Shown here one piece after another: positions 1 to 7,597 of a DNA stretch of 64,000 nucleotides; the first letter of the stretch is position 1, and every line of letters starts with the position of its first letter. The translations under genes and the position numbers were made by a program. Where the stretch lies: NCBI RefSeq assembly GCF_001936475.1, contig NZ_MSPQ01000008.1, positions 186,001 through 250,000 on the forward strand. Reading direction: 5' to 3'. Source of the stretch: Algoriphagus marinus (GTDB lineage: Bacteria > Bacteroidota > Bacteroidia > Cytophagales > Cyclobacteriaceae). Below the pieces are notes generated by a model. That model saw nothing but the letters and a program-made list of their open reading frames with translations. It was not told where the DNA came from and did no database searches.

Positions 1-63
1 TTGGGTGATAGGCTTTTAACAAAAATCTTTTTGCACCCATAAGCAGAAAAAATACTAAATAAG

Positions 64-1272
64 CTATCTAAGGTCATATTCATTAAAAGACTTAATAATT
101 TGAGATCCCACTGCTTCCATCAATGGCTGAACCACAGAGTTCCCAAACTGCTTATAAGCTTGAGTATCCGAAATATAAAAAGGAATTACAAAATTTTCCG
201 GATAACCTTGAAGTCTAGCACACTCTCTTGGCGTAAGGCGACGCGGATTTTTACCATCCTGAGGAATTAGTATTTCCGAGCCATCTTTATAGTATCTGGC
301 GCTTAAAGTTCTTGAAATTCCATCAAAGTTGACCAAGCCAAAACCAAAGCCATTTCCTGCTGCCTTGTGTTTTTGAGCATATTTCTGAAGGTAATCCCAA
401 AGCTTATCAGACAAGGTATATTTTTCATCTACTTCCTTTTCCAAAATATCTTCTACAACCATTGGGGGATTTTCAGGCATTTCAGGAAATGAGAAATTCT
501 CTTCCCCATTAAATATATTCGTGTCAAAGCCTACAATAATAATACGCTCCCGATGCTGTGGCGCGTAATATTTTCCATCTAGTACTCGATAATGAATATT
601 ATAACCTAACTCTCTCAGTGTCTCAGAAATAATTTTGAATGTCTTCCCTTTGTCATGGGAGACTAAATTCTTTACGTTTTCCAGAAGAAAAGCCTTTGGC
701 CTTTTATGCTTCAGAATTCTTGCTAGATCAAAAAAAAGCGTACCCTGAGTTTCATCTAAAAAACCATGAGTTCTTCCCAAAGAATTTTTCTTAGAAACCC
801 CTGCTATGGAAAAAGGCTGACATGGAAATCCTCCTACTAAGATATCATGATCAGGGATTTCCGTTTCGTCTATTTTTGTAATGTCACCAAATGGAACTTC
901 TCCAAAATTGGCTTCATAGGTCTTTTGGGCGTAGTGGTTCCACTCACTGGTGAAAACGCATTTACCTCCGAGATTTTGAAATGCCATTCTAAAACCTCCA
1001 ATACCTGCAAAGAGATCTATAAATTTAAATTGTGGGTTTTCTGGAGGAGGAAAAGGAATATCCCATTTTATTGGTAAAACTCCTTGCAACCAAGGGTCTT
1101 CAGCTAGTCCAAGATTATTTTCAATGTAATCTAATGCGCCATTTTTATAGTATTCTCTTTGGTCACTAGTGGAAGAATGCAGAAAATGAGTTAAAAAAGC
1201 TAATTCTGATTGTTCTGGTTTTTTGATTTCAACCTTGTACTTTTTTCTCAATTCAGAATATTTTACAGTCAT
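64..1272 (-). CDS. dcm: DNA (cytosine-5-)-methyltransferase, Dcm-like
   Basis: Transfers a methyl group from AdoMet to C5 of cytosine in a short DNA site. An N-terminal extension of about 80 residues precedes the AdoMet motif ([10 protein letters not shown], 86-95). The catalytic GGFPCQPFS motif has Cys151; the ENVKNL and QHRERI motifs follow. The C-terminal part ([34 protein letters not shown]) resembles E. coli Dcm from memory, so a CCWGG-type target is a reasonable inference. The 402-residue length is normal for the family. The start is an ATG. The gene is last in a leftward cassette, 98 nt after the Vsr-type nuclease gene. No restriction endonuclease is visible before the window edge 63 nt away. 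Confidence 0.93.
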   Translation of the reverse strand: MTVKYSELRKKYKVEIKKPEQSELAFLTHFLHSSTSDQREYYKNGALDYIENNLGLAEDPWLQGVLPIKWDIPFPPPENPQFKFIDLFAGIGGFRMAFQNLGGKCVFTSEWNHYAQKTYEANFGEVPFGDITKIDETEIPDHDILVGGFPCQPFSIAGVSKKNSLGRTHGFLDETQGTLFFDLARILKHKRPKAFLLENVKNLVSHDKGKTFKIISETLRELGYNIHYRVLDGKYYAPQHRERIIIVGFDTNIFNGEENFSFPEMPENPPMVVEDILEKEVDEKYTLSDKLWDYLQKYAQKHKAAGNGFGFGLVNFDGISRTLSARYYKDGSEILIPQDGKNPRRLTPRECARLQGYPENFVIPFYISDTQAYKQFGNSVVQPLMEAVGSQIIKSFNEYDLR

Positions 1273-1370
1273 TATTTAATCGGGCTATACGATAATCAAA
1301 GATATTTAATTCAGTTGGGGATTCTAATCAAAAAATTTAATTGATTTAAATGAGACAAAAAATGTCAAGT

Positions 1371-1838
1371 TTATGATTTAGTTATCTTTTGAATTTCAGA
1401 TAAACACACCCCCAACTCCCCCTTTACCTCAAAATCCCAAAACCTCAATATAGTCCAGCCTTTAGATTGATAGTAGAAATTCACTTCCTGATCCCGCTGC
1501 ATATTTCGTTCGATTTTGGCGATCCAGAATTCCCGGTTGGATTTGATAGTATGTTTTCGGTTTTCCCAATCATAGCCATGCCAGAAAGCACCGTCAACGA
1601 AGATCACCAGCTTGTATTTTTTCAGACTGATATCAGGTTTACCGAAAAGTGACTTCTTTGGAGTTTTGTACCTCACTCCTGCTTGCCATAAGGCTTTCTT
1701 TAAAAGTTTTTCTGGTTTAGTCCCTTTGGATTTGATTTGGGACATATTGAAGGAACGGGCTTTGGTAGTATAAAAACCGTTCTCCTCAGAGAATTGAGGG
1801 ATTGCTATTTTGGGACGTATGTAGGGTTTATTCTTCAA
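1371..1838 (-). CDS. vsr: Very-short-patch-repair (Vsr-type) endonuclease
   Basis: Vsr enzymes nick 5' of the T in T:G mismatches produced by deamination of 5-methylcytosine, so repair restores C. The fold is recognised from MSQIKSKGTKPE, the catalytic-Asp region GKPDISL, the strand VIFVDGAFWHGYDW, and NREFWIAKIERNMQRD followed by WTILRFWDFEV. The extra zinc-binding Cys/His set of E. coli Vsr is not obvious; many Vsr relatives with an FWHGY motif also appear to lack it. No ATG precedes the conserved core. A TTG at 1838 gives MKNKPYIRP, a family-like N terminus, and overlaps the regulator stop by 11 nt, so translation is probably coupled. An upstream TTG at 1883 is the alternative. Confidence 0.87.
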   Translation of the reverse strand: MKNKPYIRPKIAIPQFSEENGFYTTKARSFNMSQIKSKGTKPEKLLKKALWQAGVRYKTPKKSLFGKPDISLKKYKLVIFVDGAFWHGYDWENRKHTIKSNREFWIAKIERNMQRDQEVNFYYQSKGWTILRFWDFEVKGELGVCLSEIQKITKS

Positions 1839-2034
1839 ATAGTTCCTTGGTTTTAATTCCCAATGCTTTTGCAAGACTAACAATTACCTCCAAGGATACA
1901 TTCCGTTTGCCCTGCTCGATCCCGGAAATATAGGGGCGGTTTAATCCAGACAATTCTGCCAATTGCTCCTGCGAGATTTTCCGTTCTTTTCGCATCTGCG
2001 CCAAGCGCTTTCCAAACTCCTCTTTTATATCCAT
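1828..2034 (-). CDS. Xre/C-protein-like helix-turn-helix regulator
   Basis: A single Cro/C1-type helix-turn-helix domain fills almost the whole 68-residue protein. QEQLAELSG and RPYISGIEQGKRNVS form the recognition region. The size matches controller (C) proteins of restriction-modification systems. The ATG at 2034 is preferred; an in-frame TTG at 2052 would add six residues and sits almost against the palindrome at 2054-2075. The gene leads the vsr-dcm cassette and overlaps vsr. It probably autoregulates the cassette through that palindrome and could also affect the divergent gene at 2134. This role is inferred from family and position. Confidence 0.85.
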   Translation of the reverse strand: MDIKEEFGKRLAQMRKERKISQEQLAELSGLNRPYISGIEQGKRNVSLEVIVSLAKALGIKTKELFEE

Positions 2035-2053
2035 TGAAATTTCTTGAATCAAA

Positions 2054-2075
2054 AATGTTCACTATTGTAAACATT
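2054..2075 (-). promoter_or_regulatory. Inverted-repeat operator upstream of the Xre/C gene
   Basis: A 9-4-9 inverted repeat with arms AATGTTCAC and GTAAACATT (one mismatch) lies 20 nt upstream of the regulator ATG, in the roughly 100-nt gap shared with the divergent gene at 2134. A further TTGTAA-like half site follows at about 2075-2080. The layout resembles the C-boxes of restriction-modification controllers, so autoregulation is a reasonable inference. Confidence 0.55.
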
Positions 2076-2133
2076 TGTAATATTTCCTTATCTTAAGGTA
2101 ATCTGATTTGTCAACCATTTCAACAAACATACT

Positions 2134-2748
2134 ATGTATAAAAATCATTTGCCCGAAACCTTACCAGTAAACTGGATGATCGCCGAATGTGATGAAGCGA
2201 ATGGCTATTTAGAATTCCTTGGATTCAAAGATGAGTTTTTGGTTTCGGTAATGGAATCAAGTTATGATAATCCATCCCAGCCTTTTCATCTTTCCATGAG
2301 TCAATTGAAAGGGATTCTAAGTAGGTATGATTTTGAAAATCTAATGTGGCCAGAATGGTTTAAAACAGCCCAAGAAGCTATTGCTTCAGCTATCGCATTG
2401 ATGAATTGGATTAATCAAAATTGGGAAAACTTTTACCCTGTGACTTTGGAAGTGCTTGTTTCGCTGGGAACCGAAAAACAATTACCGATTCTCCGAGGCT
2501 ATTTTGAAGGAGAATTGATCATCCACAATTTTAGTAATGAAACCTTGATATTTCGAAAAGTAAATCTACTTCGGGGTTTGGCTTCTTATTCAGAATCCGC
2601 AATTGAGACTATTTGCCATTTCTTCGAATCCTATAACCTCAAAATTGAAGAAGTAAAAGGTGGTTTGCTGACCAATGAGAAGTTTCAGTTGATTGAAGAC
2701 TTAAGGCCAGCAGTTTTGGATAAACTAAAAATCAATCAACTAGCTTAA
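2134..2748 (+). CDS. Hypothetical protein, 204 aa
   Basis: I do not recognise a family. The predicted protein is soluble, with no signal peptide or membrane segment. It is rich in aromatic residues (MWPEWF, MNWINQNWENFYP) and contains two helical stretches, at about 75-95 and 150-175. It begins with an ATG 99 nt from the divergent Xre gene, so its promoter overlaps the palindrome region. A second small unknown ORF follows 47 nt downstream on the same strand. It could be housekeeping or an accessory to the methylation cassette; the sequence does not decide. Confidence 0.6.
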   Translation: MYKNHLPETLPVNWMIAECDEANGYLEFLGFKDEFLVSVMESSYDNPSQPFHLSMSQLKGILSRYDFENLMWPEWFKTAQEAIASAIALMNWINQNWENFYPVTLEVLVSLGTEKQLPILRGYFEGELIIHNFSNETLIFRKVNLLRGLASYSESAIETICHFFESYNLKIEEVKGGLLTNEKFQLIEDLRPAVLDKLKINQLA

Positions 2749-2795
2749 TCTATTGCAGGCAAATAGAAGAATTGTTAACTGAAATTCTCATCATT

Positions 2796-3023
2796 ATGAA
2801 AACTGTATATTTTCTTTTTGGCAAAGAAGCTTCAGAAATGTTGACTGCAGAAGGTATGGAATCTCTTAAGGAAGCTTTGGAAGAAGGAGATGATTTGAGT
2901 TTCGCACTTTACGAATTCACCCCGGATACCAACCCGGCAGAGTTTCTTCACAGTTTCAAAATCTGGGGAGAGTATTCTGTCATCACTAAAGAAGAATTTA
3001 TCGAATTAAAGGAGTGCCTCTAA
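2796..3023 (+). CDS. Hypothetical small protein, 75 aa
   Basis: A small acidic soluble protein starting MKTVYFLFGKEASEML, with an EALEEGDDLSFALYEF segment and a C-terminal acidic helix. The ATG at 2796 is chosen over an in-frame TTG at 2772 because MKTVYFLF begins a compact hydrophobic strand. It is co-oriented with the 204-residue unknown ORF upstream and may share its transcript. No family is recognised. Confidence 0.55.
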   Translation: MKTVYFLFGKEASEMLTAEGMESLKEALEEGDDLSFALYEFTPDTNPAEFLHSFKIWGEYSVITKEEFIELKECL

Positions 3024-3144
3024 TTCTTCAGGATCATTACGGTTCGAAGCCTATGAGCATCAACTGGGAGTTGAATGAACCCATCCCGCCATTTCTCTAT
3101 CAGGCTTCGGCAAAGCTTTCTTTAGGGTAACTAAATAATCCCTC

Positions 3145-3537
3145 CTATTTCCCAGCCAGCATCCCTTGGACCCAATCTAGGGCTTCGGCTTTTGTCTTGA
3201 CAATCTGATATGGAACAGGCTGCTTTTGAAAAGAAAAGATCATATTGAGGATGCCGCGGATCAGGGAATTGGGGATAATATAGGCCGTACCCAAGCAATG
3301 ACTTTTCATCAGGGCTTCATTTTCCTTCAGCCAGTTGGCCTGCATCTTTTGATGGGCGATGTCGGGAATACTGGCTTTGGTGGCATCGAAGATCAGGACG
3401 AGCGGGCCACCATTGCGATAGCAAGCCTTGTTTTGATCCAGGTAAGCCTGAAAGTTTTCATCCGTGCTTTTAGCTCCGGTAAATCCAATTCTAATAATTG
3501 GAAAGGAAGATTCGTCGATGATTGCGTAGGGTTCCAT
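3145..3537 (-). CDS. STAS/SpoIIAA-like domain protein
   Basis: A 130-residue soluble protein with an alternating beta-alpha pattern. PLVLIFDATKASIPD in the middle is typical of STAS/SpoIIAA-like folds, and the protein ends in an amphipathic helix (KAEALDWVQGML). Such proteins often act as small regulatory or lipid-binding modules; the specific role is unknown. It is divergent from the sulfatase gene, with 260 nt between them. A decayed second copy of the same gene, of identical length over the shared part, lies at 9752-10040. Confidence 0.6.
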   Translation of the reverse strand: MEPYAIIDESSFPIIRIGFTGAKSTDENFQAYLDQNKACYRNGGPLVLIFDATKASIPDIAHQKMQANWLKENEALMKSHCLGTAYIIPNSLIRGILNMIFSFQKQPVPYQIVKTKAEALDWVQGMLAGK

Positions 3538-3582
3538 GTCCTAGAAACCTGAAATGAATCAAAGAGTTTGATTGAGGCAAAA

Positions 3583-3731
3583 CCCTAGCTGGAAGATTTG
3601 TGAAAGACATGGAAAGACTTACTCAAATTAGTTCCGAATCGAAATTGGGAAAATCTAAAGACCGGGAATCGCTTCGTGTTTTTGCATGATTTATCGAAAC
3701 TGGTCTCCCCTAGCTGGATGATTTTGCAAAG
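3583..3731. repeat. Pair of imperfect direct repeats between divergent genes
   Basis: CCCTAGCTGG followed by an A/T-GATTT tract and an AAAG end occurs at about 3583-3606 and again at 3708-3731, 125 nt apart. Both copies lie between the STAS-like gene and the sulfatase gene. They could be binding sites for one regulator of the divergent pair or a chance duplication. Confidence 0.4.
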
Positions 3732-3797
3732 CGTATTTTAGTATCTTCGATTTCCCTTTGTCTTAGTAAATCATCCACTCGATTTCATCTTTCTAAC

Positions 3798-5243
3798 ATG
3801 AAAATTCTACTTTCCATTTTTGCTTTTTGCCTCCTCAGCGGCCAAGCCATATCCCAAAGTACTCGCCCAAATATTGTGGTGATCGTGGTGGATGACATGC
3901 GATTTGATGAATGGAGCGGCGGTGGACATACCTATCTCCAGACGCCCAATATTGATCGCTTGGCTGCCGAAGGAACCACTTTTGATCGAGCCTATCATGC
4001 CATTCCGCTTTGCTCTCCCAATCGAGCCAGTATCTTGACCGGTCAGTATCCCTCCAGACATGGGATTATTGACAACACTTCTCGGGATCAGGCAAGTTTT
4101 ATGCTCGACCTTTTCCCAAAATACCTCCAAGAAGCCGGCTATAAAACAGCCCATATCGGAAAGTGGCACATGGGGAACAGTTCGGCTCCACGGCCGGGCT
4201 ATGACTACTGGGTCTGCATGGAAGGACAAGGCAGCAGTTACGATCCCTTGCTCTATGAGGGAGATAGCTCCTACAAGGCCAAAGGATATACCACCGATGT
4301 ATTTACGGAGAAGGCTGTGGGGTTTATAAAAAACAATTCCAACGAGAATTTTTTCCTGTACATTGGACACAAAGCCATTCATCCGGAATCCTTTCAGCGA
4401 AATGATGGAAGTACAGATTTGAGTGTACCCAAGGAGTTTATCCCTGCAGCACGACACCAAGGAATGTATGAAGGAAAAATCTTTGAAAGAAGGCCCTCCT
4501 ATTCCCCCACAGCGGAGGCAGATGCGGACAAGCCGGTCATTCAAAATGCCTTTCAAATCCGATCTACTATCCTGGAAGAAGATCCCAGATGGGGAACTAG
4601 TATGGACCTGGGTGTCTCGGAAGCCTCTATCCAACGACGTGCTGAAATGATGCTTGCGGTCGATGAAAGCTTAGGAAAGATTGTGGCTGAACTCAAAAAA
4701 CAAGGGGTTTATGAAAATACCTTGATCATCCTGACCAGCGACAATGGCTATTTTTTCGGGGAACATGGATTTTCTCTGGAGCGAAGATTGCCTTATGAAG
4801 AATCGATCAAAGCTCCACTGATCATTACCTATCCCCTACTAGCTAACAAAAAAGAAAAGGTAGCCGGTTTGGTATTGTCTATTGATTTGTCAGCCACTGC
4901 TTTGGATGCGGCGGGACTAGCAATGCCTAAAACCATACAGGGAAAATCCCTGCTGCCTTTGATCAGGGGTCAGGAGAAAGAAATCAGATCCTCCGCTTTA
5001 GTGGAATACTTTAGTAATGAACAGCCTTTTCCCTGGACCGCCCAATTGGATTACCGGGTGATCATCAAGGATGATTTCAAATACATCAAATGGCTCAGAT
5101 TTGATGAAGCAGAACTCTATGACTTAAATTCCGATCCCTATGAAATGAACAATTTGATCGGGAATCCAGCCTACGCAGAAACTCTTGCCAACCTAAAAAC
5201 CGAACTCCAAAAGCTTCAAATCGAGGCATTGGGATTGGATTAA
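3798..5243 (+). CDS. Secreted sulfatase (type I, formylglycine-dependent)
   Basis: Hydrolyses sulfate esters, probably on polysaccharides or other extracellular sulfated compounds. A Sec signal peptide (about residues 1-19, ending AISQ) is followed by PNIVVIVVDDMR, whose aspartates bind Ca2+. The signature LCSPNRASILTG contains Cys72, the residue converted to formylglycine in C-x-P-x-R enzymes. A later metal-ligand segment reads TSDNGYFFGEHG. The 481-residue length fits the family. No SusC/SusD pair or sulfatase-modifying enzyme lies nearby, so the substrate is open. The gene's third codon positions look more GC-rich than those of many neighbours, which may indicate acquisition. Confidence 0.92.
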   Translation: MKILLSIFAFCLLSGQAISQSTRPNIVVIVVDDMRFDEWSGGGHTYLQTPNIDRLAAEGTTFDRAYHAIPLCSPNRASILTGQYPSRHGIIDNTSRDQASFMLDLFPKYLQEAGYKTAHIGKWHMGNSSAPRPGYDYWVCMEGQGSSYDPLLYEGDSSYKAKGYTTDVFTEKAVGFIKNNSNENFFLYIGHKAIHPESFQRNDGSTDLSVPKEFIPAARHQGMYEGKIFERRPSYSPTAEADADKPVIQNAFQIRSTILEEDPRWGTSMDLGVSEASIQRRAEMMLAVDESLGKIVAELKKQGVYENTLIILTSDNGYFFGEHGFSLERRLPYEESIKAPLIITYPLLANKKEKVAGLVLSIDLSATALDAAGLAMPKTIQGKSLLPLIRGQEKEIRSSALVEYFSNEQPFPWTAQLDYRVIIKDDFKYIKWLRFDEAELYDLNSDPYEMNNLIGNPAYAETLANLKTELQKLQIEALGLD

Positions 5244-5261
5244 ATGGGTCTATTTGTTATT

Positions 5262-6290
5262 CCCTCTGCTATTCGACATTTGCAATGTCGAATCCTTATC
5301 CAAGGATTTTCAATCCGTTAAATAAATCCGTTTCCATCCTCCCGCACCAACCCATGCATTCCAAATGATGATCCTGCACGGGAGGGAAACAAAATTGATA
5401 CCCTATTACCCCGGGTTGAAACCCGGGGCTACAATCAAATCGCTCCTCTGGAGCTTTTGTAAAAATGATATTTAGGGTAATTTTTCAATTCTTCTAAAAC
5501 TATGTTTTCTCTGTGGCTATGTGGTAAAAAAACTCTGTGAAAACTCCGTGTTCTCTGCGTCTCTGTGGTAAAAATAAATCCGTTTCCAACCTCCCGCACC
5601 AACCAATGTTTTCCAAACGATGATCCTGCGCGGGAGGGAATGGTGTGGGGTCCATTTTTTACCATGGCCCCGATAGCTATCGAGGGCACCCATGGCTACA
5701 ATCAAATCGCTCCTCTGGAGCTTTTGTAAAATTGATAATCCGGTAATTTTTCAATTCTCTGCTATTCGACATTTGTAATGTCGAATCCTTATCTAAGGAT
5801 TTTCAATCCGTTAAATAAATCCGTTTCCATCCTCCCGCATAAACCCATGTATTCCAAATGATGATCCTGCGCGGGAGGGAATGTTGTGGGGTCCATTTTT
5901 TTACCATGGCCCCGATAACTATCGAGGGCGCCCATGGCTACAATCAAATCGCTCCTCTGGAGCTTCTATAAAAATGATAATCAGGTAATTTTTAACTTCA
6001 AAAGCTATGTTATCTATGGTCAATATGCGGTTTAAAAAATTTAACTCTGTGAAACCTCCGTGTCCTCTGCGTCTCTGTGGTAAAAATAGATACGTTTCCA
6101 TCCTCCCGCATGAACCCATGTATTCCAAATGATGATTCCGCGCGGGAGTCCTTGATAAGGTTTAGCGCTATCCATGGGTTGCGCCCATGGTTATTGAAAA
6201 TTAGACAGCTCCGCTGTCGTTTTCTTTAGGTGATAAGAGAATAAGAGTTCCGATAGCTCTGAGGAGATTAAAGCTATGTTTTAAATGATC
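5262..6290. repeat. Palindromic repeat mosaic, block 1
   Basis: A gene-free stretch built from ordered modules. Module a contains ATTCGACATTTGCAATGTCG and the TCCTTATCCAAGGA palindrome (5265, 5757). Module b runs from CCTCCCGC to GCGGGAGG around a loop of about 30 nt (5338, 5590, 5831, 6100). Module c has a CGATAGCTATCG-type or CCCGGG-type hairpin, then GCTCCTCTGGAGC (5408, 5660, 5905). Module c' has CCATGGGTTGCGCCCATGG and GACAGCTCCGCTGTC (6171-6218). Module d carries the CTCCGTGTCCTCTGCGTCTC motif (5505, 6045). All modules share one orientation. A separate element around 6308-6335 (CCCCTTACCCCCTT) follows. Short ORFs here are repeat translations. Confidence 0.85.
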
Positions 6291-6429
6291 ACTATTAGGT
6301 TTATAAAATCCCCTTACCCCCTTTGGAAGGGGGAATTTGATTCGAGTCTACTTTTTCATTCTCGAATTGCTGAATGAGAAGGTGTAAAAATAGAACTCTG
6401 CGAAAACTCTCTATCCGTATTGTATCACT

Positions 6430-7383
6430 CTACATTTTCTCGTTAGCAGCCTCCAGAAACTTATTTACATCCAGCCAATGGATAAAGGCATCAAACCAGC
6501 GGTTGCTGGTGCGCCCAGGGTTGCCCAGTCCAAATCCATGTCCTCCGTTTTGGTAGAGATGAAATTCTACAGGAATTCCAGCTTTGTACCAAGAATCGAT
6601 TACCCCAAATTGTCCACGAAAAAGAAAATCATCCGTAGCGATTACATTAAACATGGGCGGTGCGTTTTTAGGAACTTCCACGGGACCCATTCCTCCATAG
6701 ATTGGACCGATAAAGGCCAGATTCATAGTTTTAGAATGAAGCGTTGCATGCATGGTCAGTCCGGCACCTGCCGAAAATCCGATCATTCCTATTCTGGAAA
6801 CATCAATCCCCCATTCTTCTGCCCGATCCAAGATCATCGCATAAGCAGCTTCCGCATCTTCGAGTTGATTGGAAAGATCTCGCTGTAAGGGAGAAGGCGC
6901 AGTGGTAGCGGGGGATCCATCGGTGGCCGGAGCTGGAGCAGGTCTAGGACGGTTCATCCAAGCAGAAAAATCATCCAAAGTCTCTGGAGTAGGATAAAGT
7001 CTATATTTCAACACAAAGGCGGCAATTCCTTGCTTTGCCAATGCCTCAGCCACTTCCCAGCCTTCATTTCCCATGGATAGCCAACTGAATCCTCCCCCAG
7101 GAGCGACAATCACCGCTGCACCATTTCCTTTACCTAGCGCTGGGAGAAAAGGTGTCAAAGTCGCCGTAGAGATATTGCGAGCCATAGGATCACCCCACTG
7201 TCGGAACCAAGTCTCTGGCGCAGGTTGATCTGCTACCCCACCTGTCCCAAGTAAGATTGCATTGGGCTCGCTTGGGTTTTCAAGGGGATAAATGGTCCCA
7301 TCTTGTGCTGTGGCAGTAAAGCCAATGAAAAGGAGGCAGAGTAAAAAAGCAGGCTTGAGCAGATTTTGGAGTGAGTGAGGCAT
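6430..7383 (-). CDS. Secreted alpha/beta hydrolase (esterase/BD-FAE-like)
   Basis: A secreted or periplasmic serine hydrolase of 317 residues, probably an acetyl or feruloyl-type esterase. The signal peptide ends at about TATAQ (residues 23-27). The oxyanion loop is APGGGFS (95-100), the nucleophile is Ser204 in GFSAG, acidic residues lie in ATDDF (251-252), and His282 sits in GGHGFG. A Pro/Ala/Thr-rich insert at about 146-166 is unusual and may be a surface loop. The gene stands alone, downstream of repeat block 1 and divergent from the TIR gene. An acyl-sugar substrate is inferred from the family only. Confidence 0.85.
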   Translation of the reverse strand: MPHSLQNLLKPAFLLCLLFIGFTATAQDGTIYPLENPSEPNAILLGTGGVADQPAPETWFRQWGDPMARNISTATLTPFLPALGKGNGAAVIVAPGGGFSWLSMGNEGWEVAEALAKQGIAAFVLKYRLYPTPETLDDFSAWMNRPRPAPAPATDGSPATTAPSPLQRDLSNQLEDAEAAYAMILDRAEEWGIDVSRIGMIGFSAGAGLTMHATLHSKTMNLAFIGPIYGGMGPVEVPKNAPPMFNVIATDDFLFRGQFGVIDSWYKAGIPVEFHLYQNGGHGFGLGNPGRTSNRWFDAFIHWLDVNKFLEAANEKM

Positions 7384-7597
7384 GGTTATTTAGGGTTGAG
7401 TGTGGAAAATTAAATCAGGAATAGAATTGAATTAAGGTAATAAATATTAGTGACAAGAAAATTTATAGCTTAAAAGTTTGACAGCTAATAGTTGTGTGAT
7501 TTCAAAATTAAACCCTGCTAAAACAACAAGTAATTGTAAAGTTTTGTAGGTTAAAGAGCTGAGATGTTGCCTGATTGGAATAGAAATTCACCAATAA

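Noticed and set aside
1371..2034. The Xre and Vsr-like pair as a toxin-antitoxin system
   Set aside because: The second protein has clear Vsr nuclease motifs and a Dcm gene follows, so a methylation/repair cassette fits better.
3807..4634. Long minus-strand ORF inside the sulfatase gene
   Set aside because: It lies wholly antisense to a clear sulfatase with intact motifs and has no family-like sequence; it is a shadow of GC-rich codons.
5435..5705. Short minus-strand ORFs in the repeat blocks as genes
   Set aside because: Their translations recur with the repeat modules and lack ribosome sites; they are repeat DNA.
5262..6290. Repeat blocks as a CRISPR array
   Set aside because: Repeats are of unequal length, made of several hairpin modules, and lack constant-size unique spacers; no cas gene is present.
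6308..6335. CCCCTTACCCCCTTTGG stretch as a terminator or G-quadruplex
   Set aside because: The arms give a weak stem and it looks like a dispersed repeat seen in many bacteria; no specific function is supported.
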